DNA of 64,000 nucleotides. Source: Phaffia rhodozyma (lineage: Eukaryota; Basidiomycota; Tremellomycetes; Cystofilobasidiales; Mrakiaceae). A program made the position numbers and the translations under genes. The DNA lies in the NCBI GenBank assembly GCA_014706385.1, contig JACGZH010000002.1, positions 1,054,001-1,118,000 of the forward strand, read 5' to 3'. The notes beneath the pieces were generated by a model that saw only the letters and a list, made by a program, of their open reading frames with translations, was not told the origin of the DNA and ran no database searches. This document shows positions 1 to 12,896 of the stretch, piece after piece (within the stretch, counting starts at the first letter, position 1; the number at the start of each line of letters is the position of its first letter).

Positions 1-2407
1 CTGAGTTGTCTGCTTTGTTTTACAGCATCTTCACCGTTATTTGCTCTTCTGATCTCACCTATCGAATACAAAGCATCTTGCCCATTACTACCTCTCTGAA
101 AATCTCGATCTCTCAGTATCAGGCCAAATTTGATAAACTCCATCCAACGGCTGTCGAGCTTCAATTCGCCCGAACCGAGGTGTCGGCAGAATTTATGCTA
201 AACTTCACAGAAAAGCTGCTGGATGAACCACCAGAGGGAGTTCGGGTCAGGCCTGAGCAGAAACATCGGGATATAGAAGTGATCGTGAGCGATTTGAACA
301 CGACAAAAGATTTGTTGGCGGAGGTAAACAGGTTGAAATCAAAATCAGGTGAGTCTGTTTGTCTTATGCGCGCTACCTGCTCAGTACATCATATGCTGAA
401 TCATTTTGCCTTTAGACAAGAATCAAAATCTCTCGCCAAAGGTCTCCTTTGCTTGGTTAGTTTGATCACTAGTTCCATTTTATCTATAAAAGAGTTTGGT
501 CTCATCGGATCATATGTTATCGGACAATCAGGCTCGCCTTTTACTCAAGTGACACAAACTCGACATTTGGCAAAGAATCGACCTTGTCAGAGTCTCAAAA
601 CTCACCGTCTGGTTTGTCAACCAAGCTGAGCAACATGTTTGTTGAAAAAGAGATGAAAGCTCGGTTCCGAGAATGGACAGATGAATGTGCACTTAGGTAT
701 GTTAGATCCTTTGTCATCATCTGATCTCTAGAGAGACGCATATAGATCCTCTTGTATTCAATCCATCAATACAGAATTCGTGTTGGTACGTTCAATGTGA
801 ACGGGCAACTTCCTCCGATCGGGGACCCAAGCTATCTATCCGACTGGATCACCTCCCCAGACGGCAGACCAGCCGATATCCTTGCATTTGGATTCCAGGA
901 GCTTGATCTTTCGGTGGCGAGTTTGGTTTTTGCGCCACCCAAAAACACTGTAGGTTTCGATGGATCAGAAAGAGCAGTAGGAAGGGATGAACTATGGACA
1001 TCGGCTCTACTCTCTGGACTAGGCGACGAAAGAGAAAATTACATCAAAGTATCTTCATACCTATCGATTCTTGAATACCGGTTGGCTCAAATTGGCCCTA
1101 ACTTGTCAACCTTGATGTTTGTATAGCTCACATCGAAACAGTATGTGGGCGTACTGTTGATTGTCCTGGCCAGAAAAGATTTGCATGATGTAGGAGACAT
1201 CAGCACAGATGCCGTTCCGATCGGTCTCATGGGAGTGATGGTGCGCATTTATCTCATTTGCTTCCAGAACCTTTGCACTCCATCGATGTTGTCGCTGAAG
1301 CCGTCTGATTGCGCACCGCTGTAGGGAAACAAAGCTGGGGTTGGAGTTCGGCTTCGAGTCCAAGGATCTTATAGTGAGTATTGAATAAGATCTAATTGTC
1401 GCTCGAGAATACTTATACGAATTGTTTTGTGGTAAAGTCACTTTTGTAAACTCTCATCTAGCAGGTCAGTTTAAATTTCCCACCATGTCTCTGGGCTTCA
1501 TTTTGCTGATAAAAAGATGCGAATCGACAGCATTTGCCGATCAGCTTGACAAGCGGCGGTTGGATTTTGAAGAGATATCCAGAAGACTTAAATTTCCATT
1601 TAATTCTGATCAAGCCATCGAGAGTGTTGGCTGGTATGGAATCAAGTCTCCAAGAAGCGGTCCGGTTACACTTGCTCATGAGGAAGTCGGACTTTGTTTC
1701 TGGTTGGGCGATTTGAATTGTGAGTTGATGACACTAGAGGCGGTATTTCTGCCGAGTGAACAGCCGGTTGACAGAACTACATTGTTACGCCGAAAACTTT
1801 ATATGTCGAAAAGATCGAATAGACATGCCCGAGGATGAGGGCTGGAAGCTCGTTGAATCCAAGGGTGCATCCGCACTACTATCAAAGGACCAGCTGAATC
1901 TCGAACGAGGCAATGGAACCCATTTTTACGGTTTTGAGGAAGGAGGAATCACATTTGAACCGTGAGTGTCTTCATGTTAGGAATCTGAACCAATCTAGTA
2001 CTAAGGCTGACCTCCAGTCGTTGAACAGAACATTTAAATACGAGAAAGAGAGTAATTCTTTCGATACCAAGTATCTGTTTCTTTCTCCTTGGTACGGCTT
2101 TAAGATTTCATTACTAATAGGTCTGATGGTCTCAACTTATCGTTATAGGCGTCTTCCAGCATGGTGTGATCGTGTACTCTGGCGTGGATCTGAAAGAGAG
2201 AGAGTTGAGCAAGTGTCTTATACATCTCATCCTTCTATCAACTTTAGCGATCGTATGTGACACTTGATAGATATATCATCGACCACGTATTCATTGATCC
2301 CGCGTTTTTTCCAATTTTCATATCAGACCACCCAGTGTCAGCTAGGTATGAATCATAAAAGCCCGTTTTTTCTTCTCTTCTTCGATAGAGCAATGCGCAA
2401 CGTTTGA
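1..2407 (+). CDS. Inositol polyphosphate 5-phosphatase, 5'-truncated by the window
   Basis: Removes the 5-phosphate of phosphoinositides or inositol phosphates at membranes (family knowledge). The IPPc catalytic domain runs from about 770 to the end. Motifs in order are RIRVGTFNVNGQ, ILAFGFQELDLS, GNKAGVGVRL, FVNSHLAG, WLGDLNYRID (joined across an intron at 1720-1813), LPAWCDRVLWRG and SDHHPVSA. The first ~250 codons before the domain are not recognised; the window opens close to an acceptor at about 25, so upstream exons are missing. The last two exons are only 19 nt each (2327-2345 and 2389-2407). The protein stops about five residues after the HHPVSA motif, so it lacks the ASH and RhoGAP domains of OCRL/INPP5B. 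The family call is firm; paralogue and substrate are not determined. Confidence 0.9.
2253..2326 (+). other. Intron isolating the catalytic SDHHPV motif on a 19-nt exon
   Basis: A GT-AG intron splits codon 1 of the HHPVSA segment. It is followed by a 19-nt exon (2327-2345), another short intron (2346-2388) and a 19-nt terminal exon. Reading through the join restores SDHHPVSA in frame. Confidence 0.75.
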
Positions 2408-2804
2408 CTTTGGTTTTCGTTTCTACAAATCGAATGCTTAGCTTCAACGTTAATATCTGCAAGGTTAATAAATCCTCCTGGAGCGACGTTCTGCAGGATG
2501 TGGAACGCGTCGCAGATAAAATCAAGAACGAAAATGGTTCTCATCTTGATATATAAGGCAATACTCTCATTTCAGATGTAGTACACCTTAGTGATATTGA
2601 TCATCGAATGCTTGTGATATTTGAGATGGCTCGTTCCTCATCGTGTTTAAATAACGGAAAGTATATTTCGAGGTCTGAAAACACTCAAGAGTTCAAATCA
2701 TTCGTAAATGAGTAGACAAGTCTATAGGTTTATATATCAGGGTTCTTTGACTCAGTTGAGTCACTCGAACCGGAGCCCATGTTTGATCAAGATATTTGTA
2801 TCGT
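2408..2804. other. Convergent intergenic gap, no gene seen
   Basis: Lies between the phosphatase stop and the API5-like stop on the opposite strand. It is A/T-rich with scattered stops in all frames and holds the two 3' ends. I see no RNA gene or repeat. Confidence 0.5.
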
Positions 2805-5705
2805 TCATCTTTTTCTTCTTCCACCGGAAGAACCTGTACTCTTTCGCTTTTTTTGACTCTCACCTAGAGATCGTCCTGTGTTATGCGTCCCGTCTCTCTC
2901 GCCAATGCTACCCATGCTTGGCGCCAATCTATCTCTAAGTGATGGCATAGCTGCCGGTGTTGATAGTAGTGGTGATGGTACAGTAGCGGTGACAGCGGAT
3001 GATGCGCGACCTTTGATTGAGAAGCCTAAACCTGTATTTGGGCCTGTAACAGACGGCACAAGATTAACGATTGATGTGATTTATATACTTCTATTTGGGG
3101 TTGTACAAATAGATACTTTGCAGAAGGAAACTCACCTTCATGTTTGGAGAGGTTGAGTCGAAGCTCAGGGTCCGAACGGGCTTCTGCGTTCGATAAATTT
3201 GGTGCTTGTTCCGACTGAAGTTGGTTCTGAGCGTTGAGAGTACTTGGTTTAGGGACAGAGAATGATCTTTGCTGAATCTGGGATGAGTGACGGGGAAGAG
3301 AGTGATTCAAGTCTTTTCTACCCTGAGATGACTGGGGTATCAAGCGTTGTAGAAGGTCGGAGGAAGATGAATGAATCAGAGTAGCAGGTCGAGGTTTAGA
3401 TACAGAAGGAGAGATAGTTGGGACTGTCCCAGTCAAGGTCTTTCGATCCATTCCATTCACCGAAGGAGCTGATGGAGTAGCTGGGGATGTCCTAGAAGAG
3501 ATTGTTCGGCCATGGATCACAGGTGTCGAGGCCATTGACTGCGGTGCTGGCGCAATAATGTTCGGCGATACATTGGTCACAGGAGGATTTGAAGACTGTT
3601 TCATTTCCCATGAAAAAGAAATTCTTCTATTCGACCAAGGAGCATTATTTGAAGTGGGAAGTGGAGCGCGGAAGAACTGTCAAGGAGCAAAGATAGATGA
3701 GCCTATCGAACTGATATACGGACGCACAACGGACGAACTCACATCGAGAAGAAACCACACGTTCGACTGCGCTAGCCTCAAACTTCCGCTAGACTTCTCA
3801 TGAGGACGTCCAGGACCTATCCTTTGGTTGATGTATTGAACCAGTGGTGAGCTTGGATCGATAAATTGTTTGGTAACTGAGGGCTGTACAAGTGATCAGT
3901 GAAAAAGAAACAGAGATGTGATTCATTCGTCAGGCAGGGAATACATATCACGACCCTGATACAGACAGATGAGACGAAGACTCACGATCCGAGATAGATA
4001 AAAGAGAATAAACATGGAAGTTTCCAGTGCTTGAAAAGGGAGGTTTAGTCCGTTTCTATCACGTCGTCCTGAACGCAATAGAGGCTAAGAGAGCAGAAAC
4101 CGAGAGCAAAAAGAGTATTTGCTACGTTCAGGCAAAAAACAACCGAAATTGAACAGGTTGGACGAGAGAAAAATTATACGAACCAATACTTTGGATGAAA
4201 CCCGATTAGCAATGTTGTCTAATACTCTCTGCCACCTCTCTCTTCCATCTTTGACAATTTTCTCCTTCTCCCTTATCTCTCCTGCCCAAGTATCTTCATC
4301 GCCTTCTATCTCCTGCTTCAAAGTTCCACTCCACTCCCTCTCCGCCCATTGCTTGATCCAGATTAACAGTATCCTCTCCTGGCTTAGTTCCAGGTCAACT
4401 TCTTCCGATGATGAACTGAATGGATTGGATGGTTGTTCAAAGTAATACCGAACAAAAGAGCGAGGGTCAACAAGCTCAGGTCTTGCCGTGGATGTATACT
4501 GCTGAGCGATTGTAAAGAGAGACGGAGGTAGGGGGGATGGATAGCTGTATGATAGAATATGGGTGGTGCGTCGAGCGATTGTAGGGAGGGGCAGAAGGAA
4601 AAGAAGGCTAAATATTTTCTCTGCTAGAGCAAGCGGAGGTGATTGCGATAAAATCTGTTATAAGATGTTTCGCATTCCGATTGATAAAGATCAGTCCTGT
4701 AATAACAGTACTGAGATATGTGAACAAGATGAAAAGAAAGGTACGAACAAGATATAACCCTTCTCTCAAAACGCGGCCTCCTTCGCTTTCTGAGTCGATT
4801 CCTGGCCCAGACCTAGATGTCGACGGCATGTTCTTGTTCCTCCATTGAGTTCCTTCAACCGTGATTATGTCCACCAAGGTTGACTTCAATACAACTTCCA
4901 TTCCCGGATCTGCCAACGAATCAATGATCACGCTCAACGCAGATATGCTGATATCAATATGGGCGGCAATCAGACGTCGAAGGATAAGAATTTCATCTTC
5001 CATATCTACAACCCGACAGAACGGAACACTTAGATCAGCATGATCAATGGAAACATATCACAGAGAGTAGAGAACACTAACCAATCTGCAGGAGCTGGAT
5101 TAACACGTCCGTATTTCTTTTGACCCATGAATTTGCTACGCGAGAGATTTGCTCGAACGCGTTACATCCTAAAATCCGAATCTGTGTGCATAGATATGAT
5201 GGAAGGAGCAGTTTAGTAATCAGATAGAGTACGACTGGAAGTAAGAGCATCCGTTTGCTAGCTGACCTCTTTTTCAGAATCTTCACAAAGATCACAGATC
5301 GCGTCTACAGCCTTTTCCTGAAGAGCATTGAACTGATATATGCAGGGTTGCCAATTGTAGAGCGAATCAGAATTCTTGTACAGGACTGATGATACTGACC
5401 AAATGAACAAACTCTCACCTACCTCGGCAAAATATTGAGGAACTAATCTTCCGACTAGTTTCCGAAGATACAGAGACGATGAGGTGCTCTGAGAGATTAC
5501 TTTCAGGTAGGCACTCTCTCGTTCTTCGAAAGGCTGATTTAGTGGCAGAAACACACTCGAGAGATAGGTGAGCTGCCATCAAACTATGACGAGTCATAAC
5601 CTGCGAAGCACTAACACATCTAGGAGACAGCGATTTGGATATCAAGGCGGCCTCTTGTATCTCACTTGATGTGGTTGAGGCTGAGAAATTGCTTGAAGAA
5701 GCCAT
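2805..5705 (-). CDS. API5-like (apoptosis inhibitor 5) HEAT/ARM-repeat protein
   Basis: Nuclear helical-repeat protein related to API5/AAC-11. It starts at the ATG at 5705. After a 54-nt intron the frame gives a helical repeat region whose best stretch is AVDAICDLCEDSEKE joined to IRILGCNAFEQIS and then VLIQLLQIDMEDEILILRR. These align by eye with the API5 segment carrying LDLCEDEDVSIRRQAI and ILTQLLQ. A second helical part follows (4400-4500, RYYFEQPSNPFSSSSEE; 4085-4320 charged helix). The C-terminal ~300 residues (2805-3800) are Ser/Pro/Thr-rich and end in a basic tail, GGRRKR. At least seven introns are needed. The 3' third has no recognisable domain and no plausible start of its own, so I join it to this gene by inference. 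It shares a 362-bp promoter region with HDA1. Confidence 0.72.
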
Positions 5706-6067
5706 GAAAGATGTTGATCGTTGGTGAAGACAGCGATGATCGAAATTTCAGAAAATTCCGGGTCGCGCTTTTTGCTCTTTTCTTCTTTCTCCGACTCTCA
5801 ACGTCGCTCTTGGTGAAGACCTTGATTTCTCTTTCGGCTGTTTCTCTAGTCCTGTCTTCTCTAGGTCAGTCATAATGAGGACTAGCGTCAAAGATCCTGA
5901 AGCTAAAGCTATCATGACCATTTGGTGTGCACCGTCGATTGTCGTCACAGTACATACTGCCTCTCCTTCCGGTCATTTCGAACGCGTCCGCCCATCTCGG
6001 TGACTTCTTCTAATTGTTTAAATCGATACATCTTTAAGTCTTTTGTTTTTCTATAACGATAAGGAAA
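5706..6067. promoter_or_regulatory. Divergent promoter region of API5-like gene and HDA1
   Basis: These 362 bp separate two ATGs pointing away from each other, so both promoters must be here. I see pyrimidine-rich runs around 5770-5800 and 6010-6060 but no TATA box that I would defend. Confidence 0.5.
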
Positions 6068-9000
6068 ATGGATCACAACATGGAGGAAGACGATCCGTTG
6101 GATATGATAGAACTCGAATTGGACCCTCCACCACTGCCTTCATCGGCAGCATCAGGGCCAACTACCTCGGTGATATCTGTTTCATCCACGTCTCCTCAGC
6201 CTTCGACAAACCGGACAGAATCTAATCACCAGTTCGCTTCAGCTACCAACTCTAAAGCATCCTCTGTAAGAACAACACGCTCGACCACCCCTAGCTCTCT
6301 TCAAGCATCTGCAATTCCAACTGTACCCACTCGATCCAAGATCTCACGAAATTCGCCTCTTCGATCTATAGAATCTGTTGTACAATCGAATGGTATAGAT
6401 AAACCATTCACGACGTGTTATGTGTACGACGAGAGGATGTTGATGCACAAAGAGATGGACAGATTCTCTGACGATCACCCTGAAGCACCAGCTCGGATAT
6501 CAGCAACCTTTGAGAAGTTGAAAGCTGAAGGGTTGATTGCGCGAATGAAAAAGATTCCTGTCAAGGAAGTTGGATGGGAAGAGGTCTCTCTAGTCCATAC
6601 CAGGAAGCTCTGGGAAGAAGTCGAAGGCTTTGCCCGTTCGTCAAACCATTCTCTGCTCATTCTGGTGCATCAGCTCTATTCATAGACTTGCGCTGACAGT
6701 TTGTTTGTGCACTGTAAAACCACTCAACAGAGTTCACCGAGGACGACGTCTTCCGGACACTCGACTTATACAAAGCGGTCTCACTTTACGTTGTACCTGA
6801 AACCTCTCTCTGCGCTCGTATCTCTTGCGGAGGAGTGATAGAGACAGCGCTCACGGTAATGGATCCAATGAACTCTGTCCGGAATGCGTTTGCTGTTGTT
6901 CGACCTCCAGGTCATCACTCAGAGCCTCAGACGCCCTCTGGGTTCTGCTTCTTCAACAATGTTGCCGTTGCTGCTAGGGTCGTACAAGAGAAATACGGCA
7001 AGATCAGAACGGTCATTATAGATTGGTAGGTATCGCACTTCTTGTGTTTTCTTTCCGTTCATTCCGCTGCTAACACAGTGGATTTTGATCCGATGAATTG
7101 TGCCTTAGGGATGTGCATCATGGTATGTGCTCTTTGTCTCTACAGACGATGTACTTTACATAGCTCACCCCTAGTGAATCCGATATTTTCTAACTAATGA
7201 AGGAAACGGGACCCAGCGAGCATTCTATACGGATGATTCGATCCTTTATGTTTCACTTCACCGATATGACAACGGGAGTTTCTATCCTGGGTCTCCTGAA
7301 GGTGGCATGGAGTGGTGTGGAGAGGGCAAAGGAGAAGGCCTGAACGTGAATATTCCTTGGAACGGAATAATGGGTGATTCAGACTACGTAATTGCATTTG
7401 AGCGTGTTGTGATGCCAATTCTGAGAGAGTTTGTTCCAGAAATTATCTTTGGTGATTCACTTCCTATCTTTCTCTGATGCCATGTGCTTCATATCATTTG
7501 AACTAATGAAATTCTTTCTTTCCATCTCATAGTTTCTGCTGGATTCGATGCAGCTCGAGGCGATCCATTGGGTGGCTTTGATGTCACTCCAGCAGGATAT
7601 GCTTCCATACTCTCCCTTCTTTGTACTCTTGCGAATGGCAAAGTGGTAGTAGCTCTTGAGGTATGTCGGCCGACCCTGTTACTCTTTCCTCCGCCATCCA
7701 TTCATCCATTCATTTGATCACGATCTCTGCTAACGATATACGGCCGACTCAAGGGAGGATACAATCCACCGACAGTAGCTGAATGTGCGGCAGCATGCAC
7801 TCAGACCTTGCTTGGAGATCCACCACCGATGCTTTCAAAACTTCAGCCTAGTATCTCCGCGGAACAAACTCTCTATGAGGTTGCAAAGGTCCAAAGCAAG
7901 TATTGGAGACTATTGGTGCCAGGTCATAAACCACCAAAAGATTGTGAGTTGAACTGTTCTCTGTGAAAAGGATGTCGACCTTTTAGATTCTGACAAATTC
8001 CTTGCTCTTTCCCACTTGCGTATGCGCTCGGTAGCTTTTGAAGGGATGACAGGATCCATATCAGAACTACCGGGTAAGTCGTTGCGCTTGATTATTTTAA
8101 GTCCAAGCAAACTTAGTACTCAATGATGCTTTCATTCTATGAAACGATGTGCATATAGAAATCATCTCTTCCCACCGGAGAGAATGGTTGAGCGAGAAAT
8201 ATGGCATGGTACCCCTACCACTAAGTCAAACTCAGCTGGCAAAGGTGTATGACGGTCTAGTACATACAACGTGAGTCTTTCATTAAGGAAACATGCGCGA
8301 CGTCAAGGTTCTTGTGGCTGACATCATTTGTGTTGTGTGTACACACATATGCATGGGGCGCAGGATGAACGTGTTTAGATCTATCGATACTTTGGTCTTG
8401 TTTGTTCATGATATGTGAGCTTCTGCCTTTCTTTCTGTTTGTCTGAGGACGTGTGGATAAATACCGATGAAGAAACTTGTTGTAGTGGAAACCTGTCTGT
8501 TGAAGATAGTGGTCCAATGGGCAATGTCGAGTTGCCATCGAGCTATCTAGTTAGTGCTCTCTTCTCACCCATGTCGAACAAACGGCTATTTCTCATTCGC
8601 TAACAACCATTATAAATTCTTTTGAAGATCGACTGTTCGAACGAGATCATCAACTGGTCGCTCGATCAATCTGCGCTTGGTTTAGGCCAAGGGGGAGAGT
8701 GTGGAGTAATAGACATTAGTTTGCCATTGCAATACCCTATCTCTTTAAAATACGGAGTATGTCTTATTTCTTGTTCACTAAAACCGTGTTCCATAGTAAT
8801 GTGCAATTGTAATAACTTTGTTCACCGGTTATGCCCAGTTGGCGTATTCGAGCCCGAAGGTTGCTAAACAGAGCTATAAGTCGCTCTTGCAACATGTTTG
8901 GGACCACGTCGTCGAGTACGTCCTTTCTTTGTTCTTCTGTTTACCTCTTCTTTATATAGAATCTTATCACTTATCAATCTGTTTACCATCCGGTATAGAA

Positions 9001-9665
9001 TCGGTCAAGCGAAAAATGTAGTGATGATTGGACATGGGGTTGGATGTACAGCACTCACTTCATTAATTTCTTCTTCTGGTCCGTACCCTTCTCTATCGTC
9101 TCTTAACGGATACCGAATTTTCCTTTGAAAAACACTGAACTTTCTGCACCTTGGTCGGGCGCAATAAATACAATAAGCTGTTGAGTCCAGAACGAAGGCG
9201 GTTGTGCAGGTATATGGAATGAATGAAGTGTTGAAGATTGTGGATGATCCACAGAAAAAGACGTGGTATGCCGAGGTATGTCTCTTACAAGAAACCTATC
9301 TATATCTCTCAAACCAATAGAATTTTTTTAAACCTCAATTCTCATTCGGATACACTGTTAAAGAGTTCGTACCGGCTTGCTCCTCAAAGCCACCCGTTCT
9401 TCGAGTTGACCCGGAAAGCTGCCAACAGGATTGGTAAAGTCAACCGTTCTGGTGAGTTCCTACTTCGGCCTTCAACTGATGAAATCAGTCTAGTTTACAA
9501 TCTATCCGAATTGGCATCTCACTCTTTGATCTCTCATGTATCTTTTCTCTTCTTAAACCAGATGAGAGCGAGCCGGTGATGGTGCTTCATAGGGCATTGG
9601 GAGAGATTCGGTCGTTTGTGGGTGAGAGACTTCACCCATCTCAGTCACGTGATGGCTACACGTAA
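6068..9665 (+). CDS. HDA1: Class II histone deacetylase HDA1 with C-terminal Arb2 domain
   Basis: Zinc-dependent lysine deacetylase expected to act on histones in a repressive nuclear complex. Residues 1-115 are Ser/Pro-rich and disordered. The deacetylase domain starts near [12 protein letters not shown] and carries [21 protein letters not shown] (paired histidines), the DWDVHHGNGTQ zinc motif, [13 protein letters not shown] and VVALEGGYN. The C-terminal part from about 8220 to 9665 has an alpha/beta-hydrolase-like Arb2 fold ([17 protein letters not shown]), the arrangement known for fungal Hda1. More than ten exons are needed. One exon, 7109-7122, is 14 nt long and encodes DVHH. The stop follows QSRDGYT. 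TRM2 begins only 155 bp downstream on the same strand. The start ATG is the first one after the divergent promoter and gives a continuous frame into the domain. Confidence 0.95.
7109..7122 (+). other. 14-nt micro-exon of HDA1 encoding the zinc-binding DVHH
   Basis: Upstream exon ends in TG before GTAGGT; acceptor TTAG at 7105-7108; the 14 nt complete Trp and give Asp-Val-His-His plus one base of Gly; donor GTATGT follows at 7123. The next exon resumes at 7203 with NGTQ. Only this join rebuilds the invariant motif. Confidence 0.85.
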
Positions 9666-9819
9666 CAATGTCATGGTTACAACTTTCAAAGACATGATTT
9701 TGATTGGTGCAAGAAAAAACAACGATTTTTGAAAGTTGCCGTTCTACTTCTTCTTTACCTTCTCTCTTTCCCTTCCTTCTGTTGGTCTCCTTGTCTTTCG
9801 TTACTCTACTGCTTGTTGC

Positions 9820-12715
9820 ATGCTGCTAGCAAGACATAGTTCGAAAGTCCTGCAACATATAATAACAAAATCACCAGCGCTTCACTTGAACAGACAGGTT
9901 TCCGCCTCCGGCATCCTCCGTGCAATGTCTGAATCTTCAACTATCAGACCGAGGTCTCCTATGTCCTCGCCCAAACACCACCATGAGAAACGAGCTCGAC
10001 TCGATGAATCTTCTCCTGACCCTTCCTCGATATCCATTGTCTTACCTTCATCCATTGAGGATTCTACTTCTAACTCAATCTCTGCAGCTCTTCCCGATTC
10101 GCAGTCTTCTAGCTCAATTTCCAAACCTATCCCTGCTTCGGTTCGGAGGCCCCAGGGAAAGGGCAAGAAAGCAAACAGACGAAACAAGCACCTGGTGGTC
10201 GACGAAGTACTCTGGAACGATGTTCAGTTACTCTTGACCAAGCAGGTCTGCGACGAGGCTGAGAGCCAAGAGATTGATTGGGAATCTCCATTAGATGTTG
10301 GCATGGAGGTTGTCGTCCGGGTGGGCATGGTTGGATCTGGAGGTAAGGATATCTATATATCTATATTACACCGACTCATAAGAAACTGGTACTAACATCT
10401 GACGGATTTCGTCATGATTCTCGTTATATTATAGGTGACTCGTTGTCGTTGTATGATTCTCCCGCGAACCCTTCTCGAAAATGGGCCCTCCTTACACCGT
10501 TTGCTCTTCCAGAGGAGCTGATCAAAGTCCGAGTCATCAAGAATTCAAGAATGCATTCATTGGCAGAGCTTGTAGAAGTCATTGAGAGAAACGACAAGCT
10601 ACGATTGAAGGATGGGCAGGGTGTTGGTTGCAAATACTTTGGGACATGGTCAGTGATGCTTATTGCCGTGCAAATATTGCGCGCGCGCGTATGAGAAAAG
10701 AAGGAACGAATCACATGGAATCTAATCTACTTTTTCTATCACCCTCCTTCTGCTCTGTCATCGATTTCTCAGTGGAGGATGCCAATTCCAAAACATTTCT
10801 TACGAGACTCAGTTGGATTGGAAACGAGAGACCGTTCGAAAAGCGTTCAAGTATTTCTCAAGTATGGCTATTCATTTGATCAAATTGTGACGCGTATGGG
10901 GCGCTGACTTCAACATAAACTTCCTTCATCATCGTAGACACTGATCTCTCCCTCATCCCAGACGTTCTACCTACGATCGCCTCTCCCAAACAATCCGGTT
11001 ATCGAACTAAGATCACCCCTCACTTCCGATCGCTTCCTAGGACGATTCGAGAGACCATTCTCAAAGAGAAGGGAATCCCGCTGCCTTCCAAGAAACGAGC
11101 AAAGGCCGTCGTGCCTGTGGCCGGCACCATCGAAGAAGAAGTATCGATGAACGGTCTGGCAGAAGGGGAGGCGGATCCTGTAGAAGCCATCAGTGAAACA
11201 TCAGAGAAGAAGGAGGTTAATGGAGAAGCTGATGGCGTTATTGTCGCGGCTGGAGAGGGAAGTAAAGCTGAGGGGCCAGCTGGTCATGGTCCAGACGGTA
11301 GATTCTTCCCAAGTTGTGGAATGGTCGATAGAAACGGAAAGCCTGCAGAAGGAGACTTCGAGTTCAAGATTGGATTCGATGAGAGAATCTCAAAGCGGGT
11401 GATGGATATCGAGGTGTGTCTCAGATATCTAAAATTCAACCTGGAATTACTTCTATGCACGCGATTACACAATGTTGACGATGTTTCCTTTCAAATATCA
11501 TCGTCATGATTCATAGGATTGTCCGTTAGGAACTAGTGTGCTCAACAAACAGTACGCAATCGAAAGACGTAAAGTCATCGAGTAAGTTCTTTACTCGTCT
11601 ATCCTCTTCAAACGGGTCTCCCCTAAATGCTGTCCTTTTCTTCTTTTCTTCTCCTTTTAAAAAGCACAATTCATCTCTATTCAAGCGATGCAACACTTAT
11701 TCTTCGAGACGCGAGTGATCCCAATTCGTTTGGACCCGGAAAGACCGCGGAAGACGACGTTCACTTTGCTGTCACAAACTACAAAGGTGCGCGTTTGATA
11801 CTTCCGCTTCTGCTTCTGCCTCTGCTATGTTTGACGTCGTTCCTAAAAAACACCGTCCTTGCGTTTTATTGATTCCCACTGTTCTTTTCGTGTAATACAG
11901 AAACTATCCATGAGCGTGTCGGCGATTTTCACTTTACATTCCCCTCTGGTTCTTTCTTCCAAAATAACAACTCGATTCTTATTCCCCTAACCGACTACGT
12001 CAAGCATGCCATTTTCCCTCCTTCTCCTCAATCCAACCCATCCCCTTATCCTCCTCCGACCCACCTAGTGGACACCTACTGTGGATCCGGCCTGTTCGGT
12101 ATCACGCTCTCCCCCCACTTCAAGAGCATTACAGGAATTGAGATCGACCCGAAGAGTATCGAGTATGCCGAGAGAAACGCAAAACTGAATGGAGTTGATG
12201 GAAAATGCGTATTCAAGGCTGGTAAGAGCGAGGACATTTTTGAAAATGTCGAAGGACTCGCTTGGGAAGACACAGCTGTTGTGATCGACGTGAGTTTTCG
12301 CTTCTCATGCTCATCTTTTCTGCACAAGGAAAACGACTTGCTAAAACGACTTCTTGTCTGGTTCTCAAAAATTTCAAAGCCTCCCCGAAAAGGATGTGAT
12401 CAGCAATTCTTGACTCAGCTTGTTGCCCTCCACCCTCAAACAGTCGTTTACGTTTCTTGCAACGTTCATACTCAGGTTCATTCTTCCTCTATACTTATAT
12501 CTCAACTAGTCCTTATGAAGCTCATCTTGCTGATGTCCGTTTTCAACCTGCTCGAATGTGGCTTTTTAACACGATAACCACAGGCTCGAGATATCGGATA
12601 CTTGTTGAAGCAAGATATGGACGGTAAACGATATATTCTCGAGAGTCTTCGAGGATTTGATCTCTTCCCTCAAACAGCTCATGTTGAAGGCGTGGCTGTT
12701 CTCCGTTTGCGATGA
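9820..12715 (+). CDS. TRM2: tRNA (uracil-5-)-methyltransferase TRM2
   Basis: Makes 5-methyluridine at position 54 of the tRNA T-loop using S-adenosylmethionine. The first ATG in frame, 9820, opens a basic, hydroxylated N-terminus (MLLARHSSKVLQHI...) resembling a mitochondrial presequence. A second ATG at 9925 (MSESSTIRPRSP) would remove it. A Ser-rich linker and a basic TRAM-like region (KGKKANRRNKH) precede the fold. Family motifs include PKQSGYRTKITPHFR, SFFQNNNSIL, the SAM motif VDTYCGSGLFGITL, IDPPRKGCD with the nucleophile region VVYVSCN, and the C-terminal FDLFPQTAHVE, where the Glu is the catalytic base in the TrmA/RumA family. The stop follows VAVLRLR. About nine introns are present. 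It converges with the ArAE_2 gene, 181 bp between stops. Confidence 0.95.
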
Positions 12716-12896
12716 TGTATTGTCTCTGTATACGGCCGCACTTGTCTCTTCAACCCTTGTGGTCTATGGCATTTAAGAAATCTGAGAAATAACATTGATT
12801 CATCAGAGCACAACGATGGTTAGCGATAGACAGTCAGGCTGATTTATAGATTGATCTGCACATTGTTATTGTGAAAACTTATGTGAACGTCATTGT

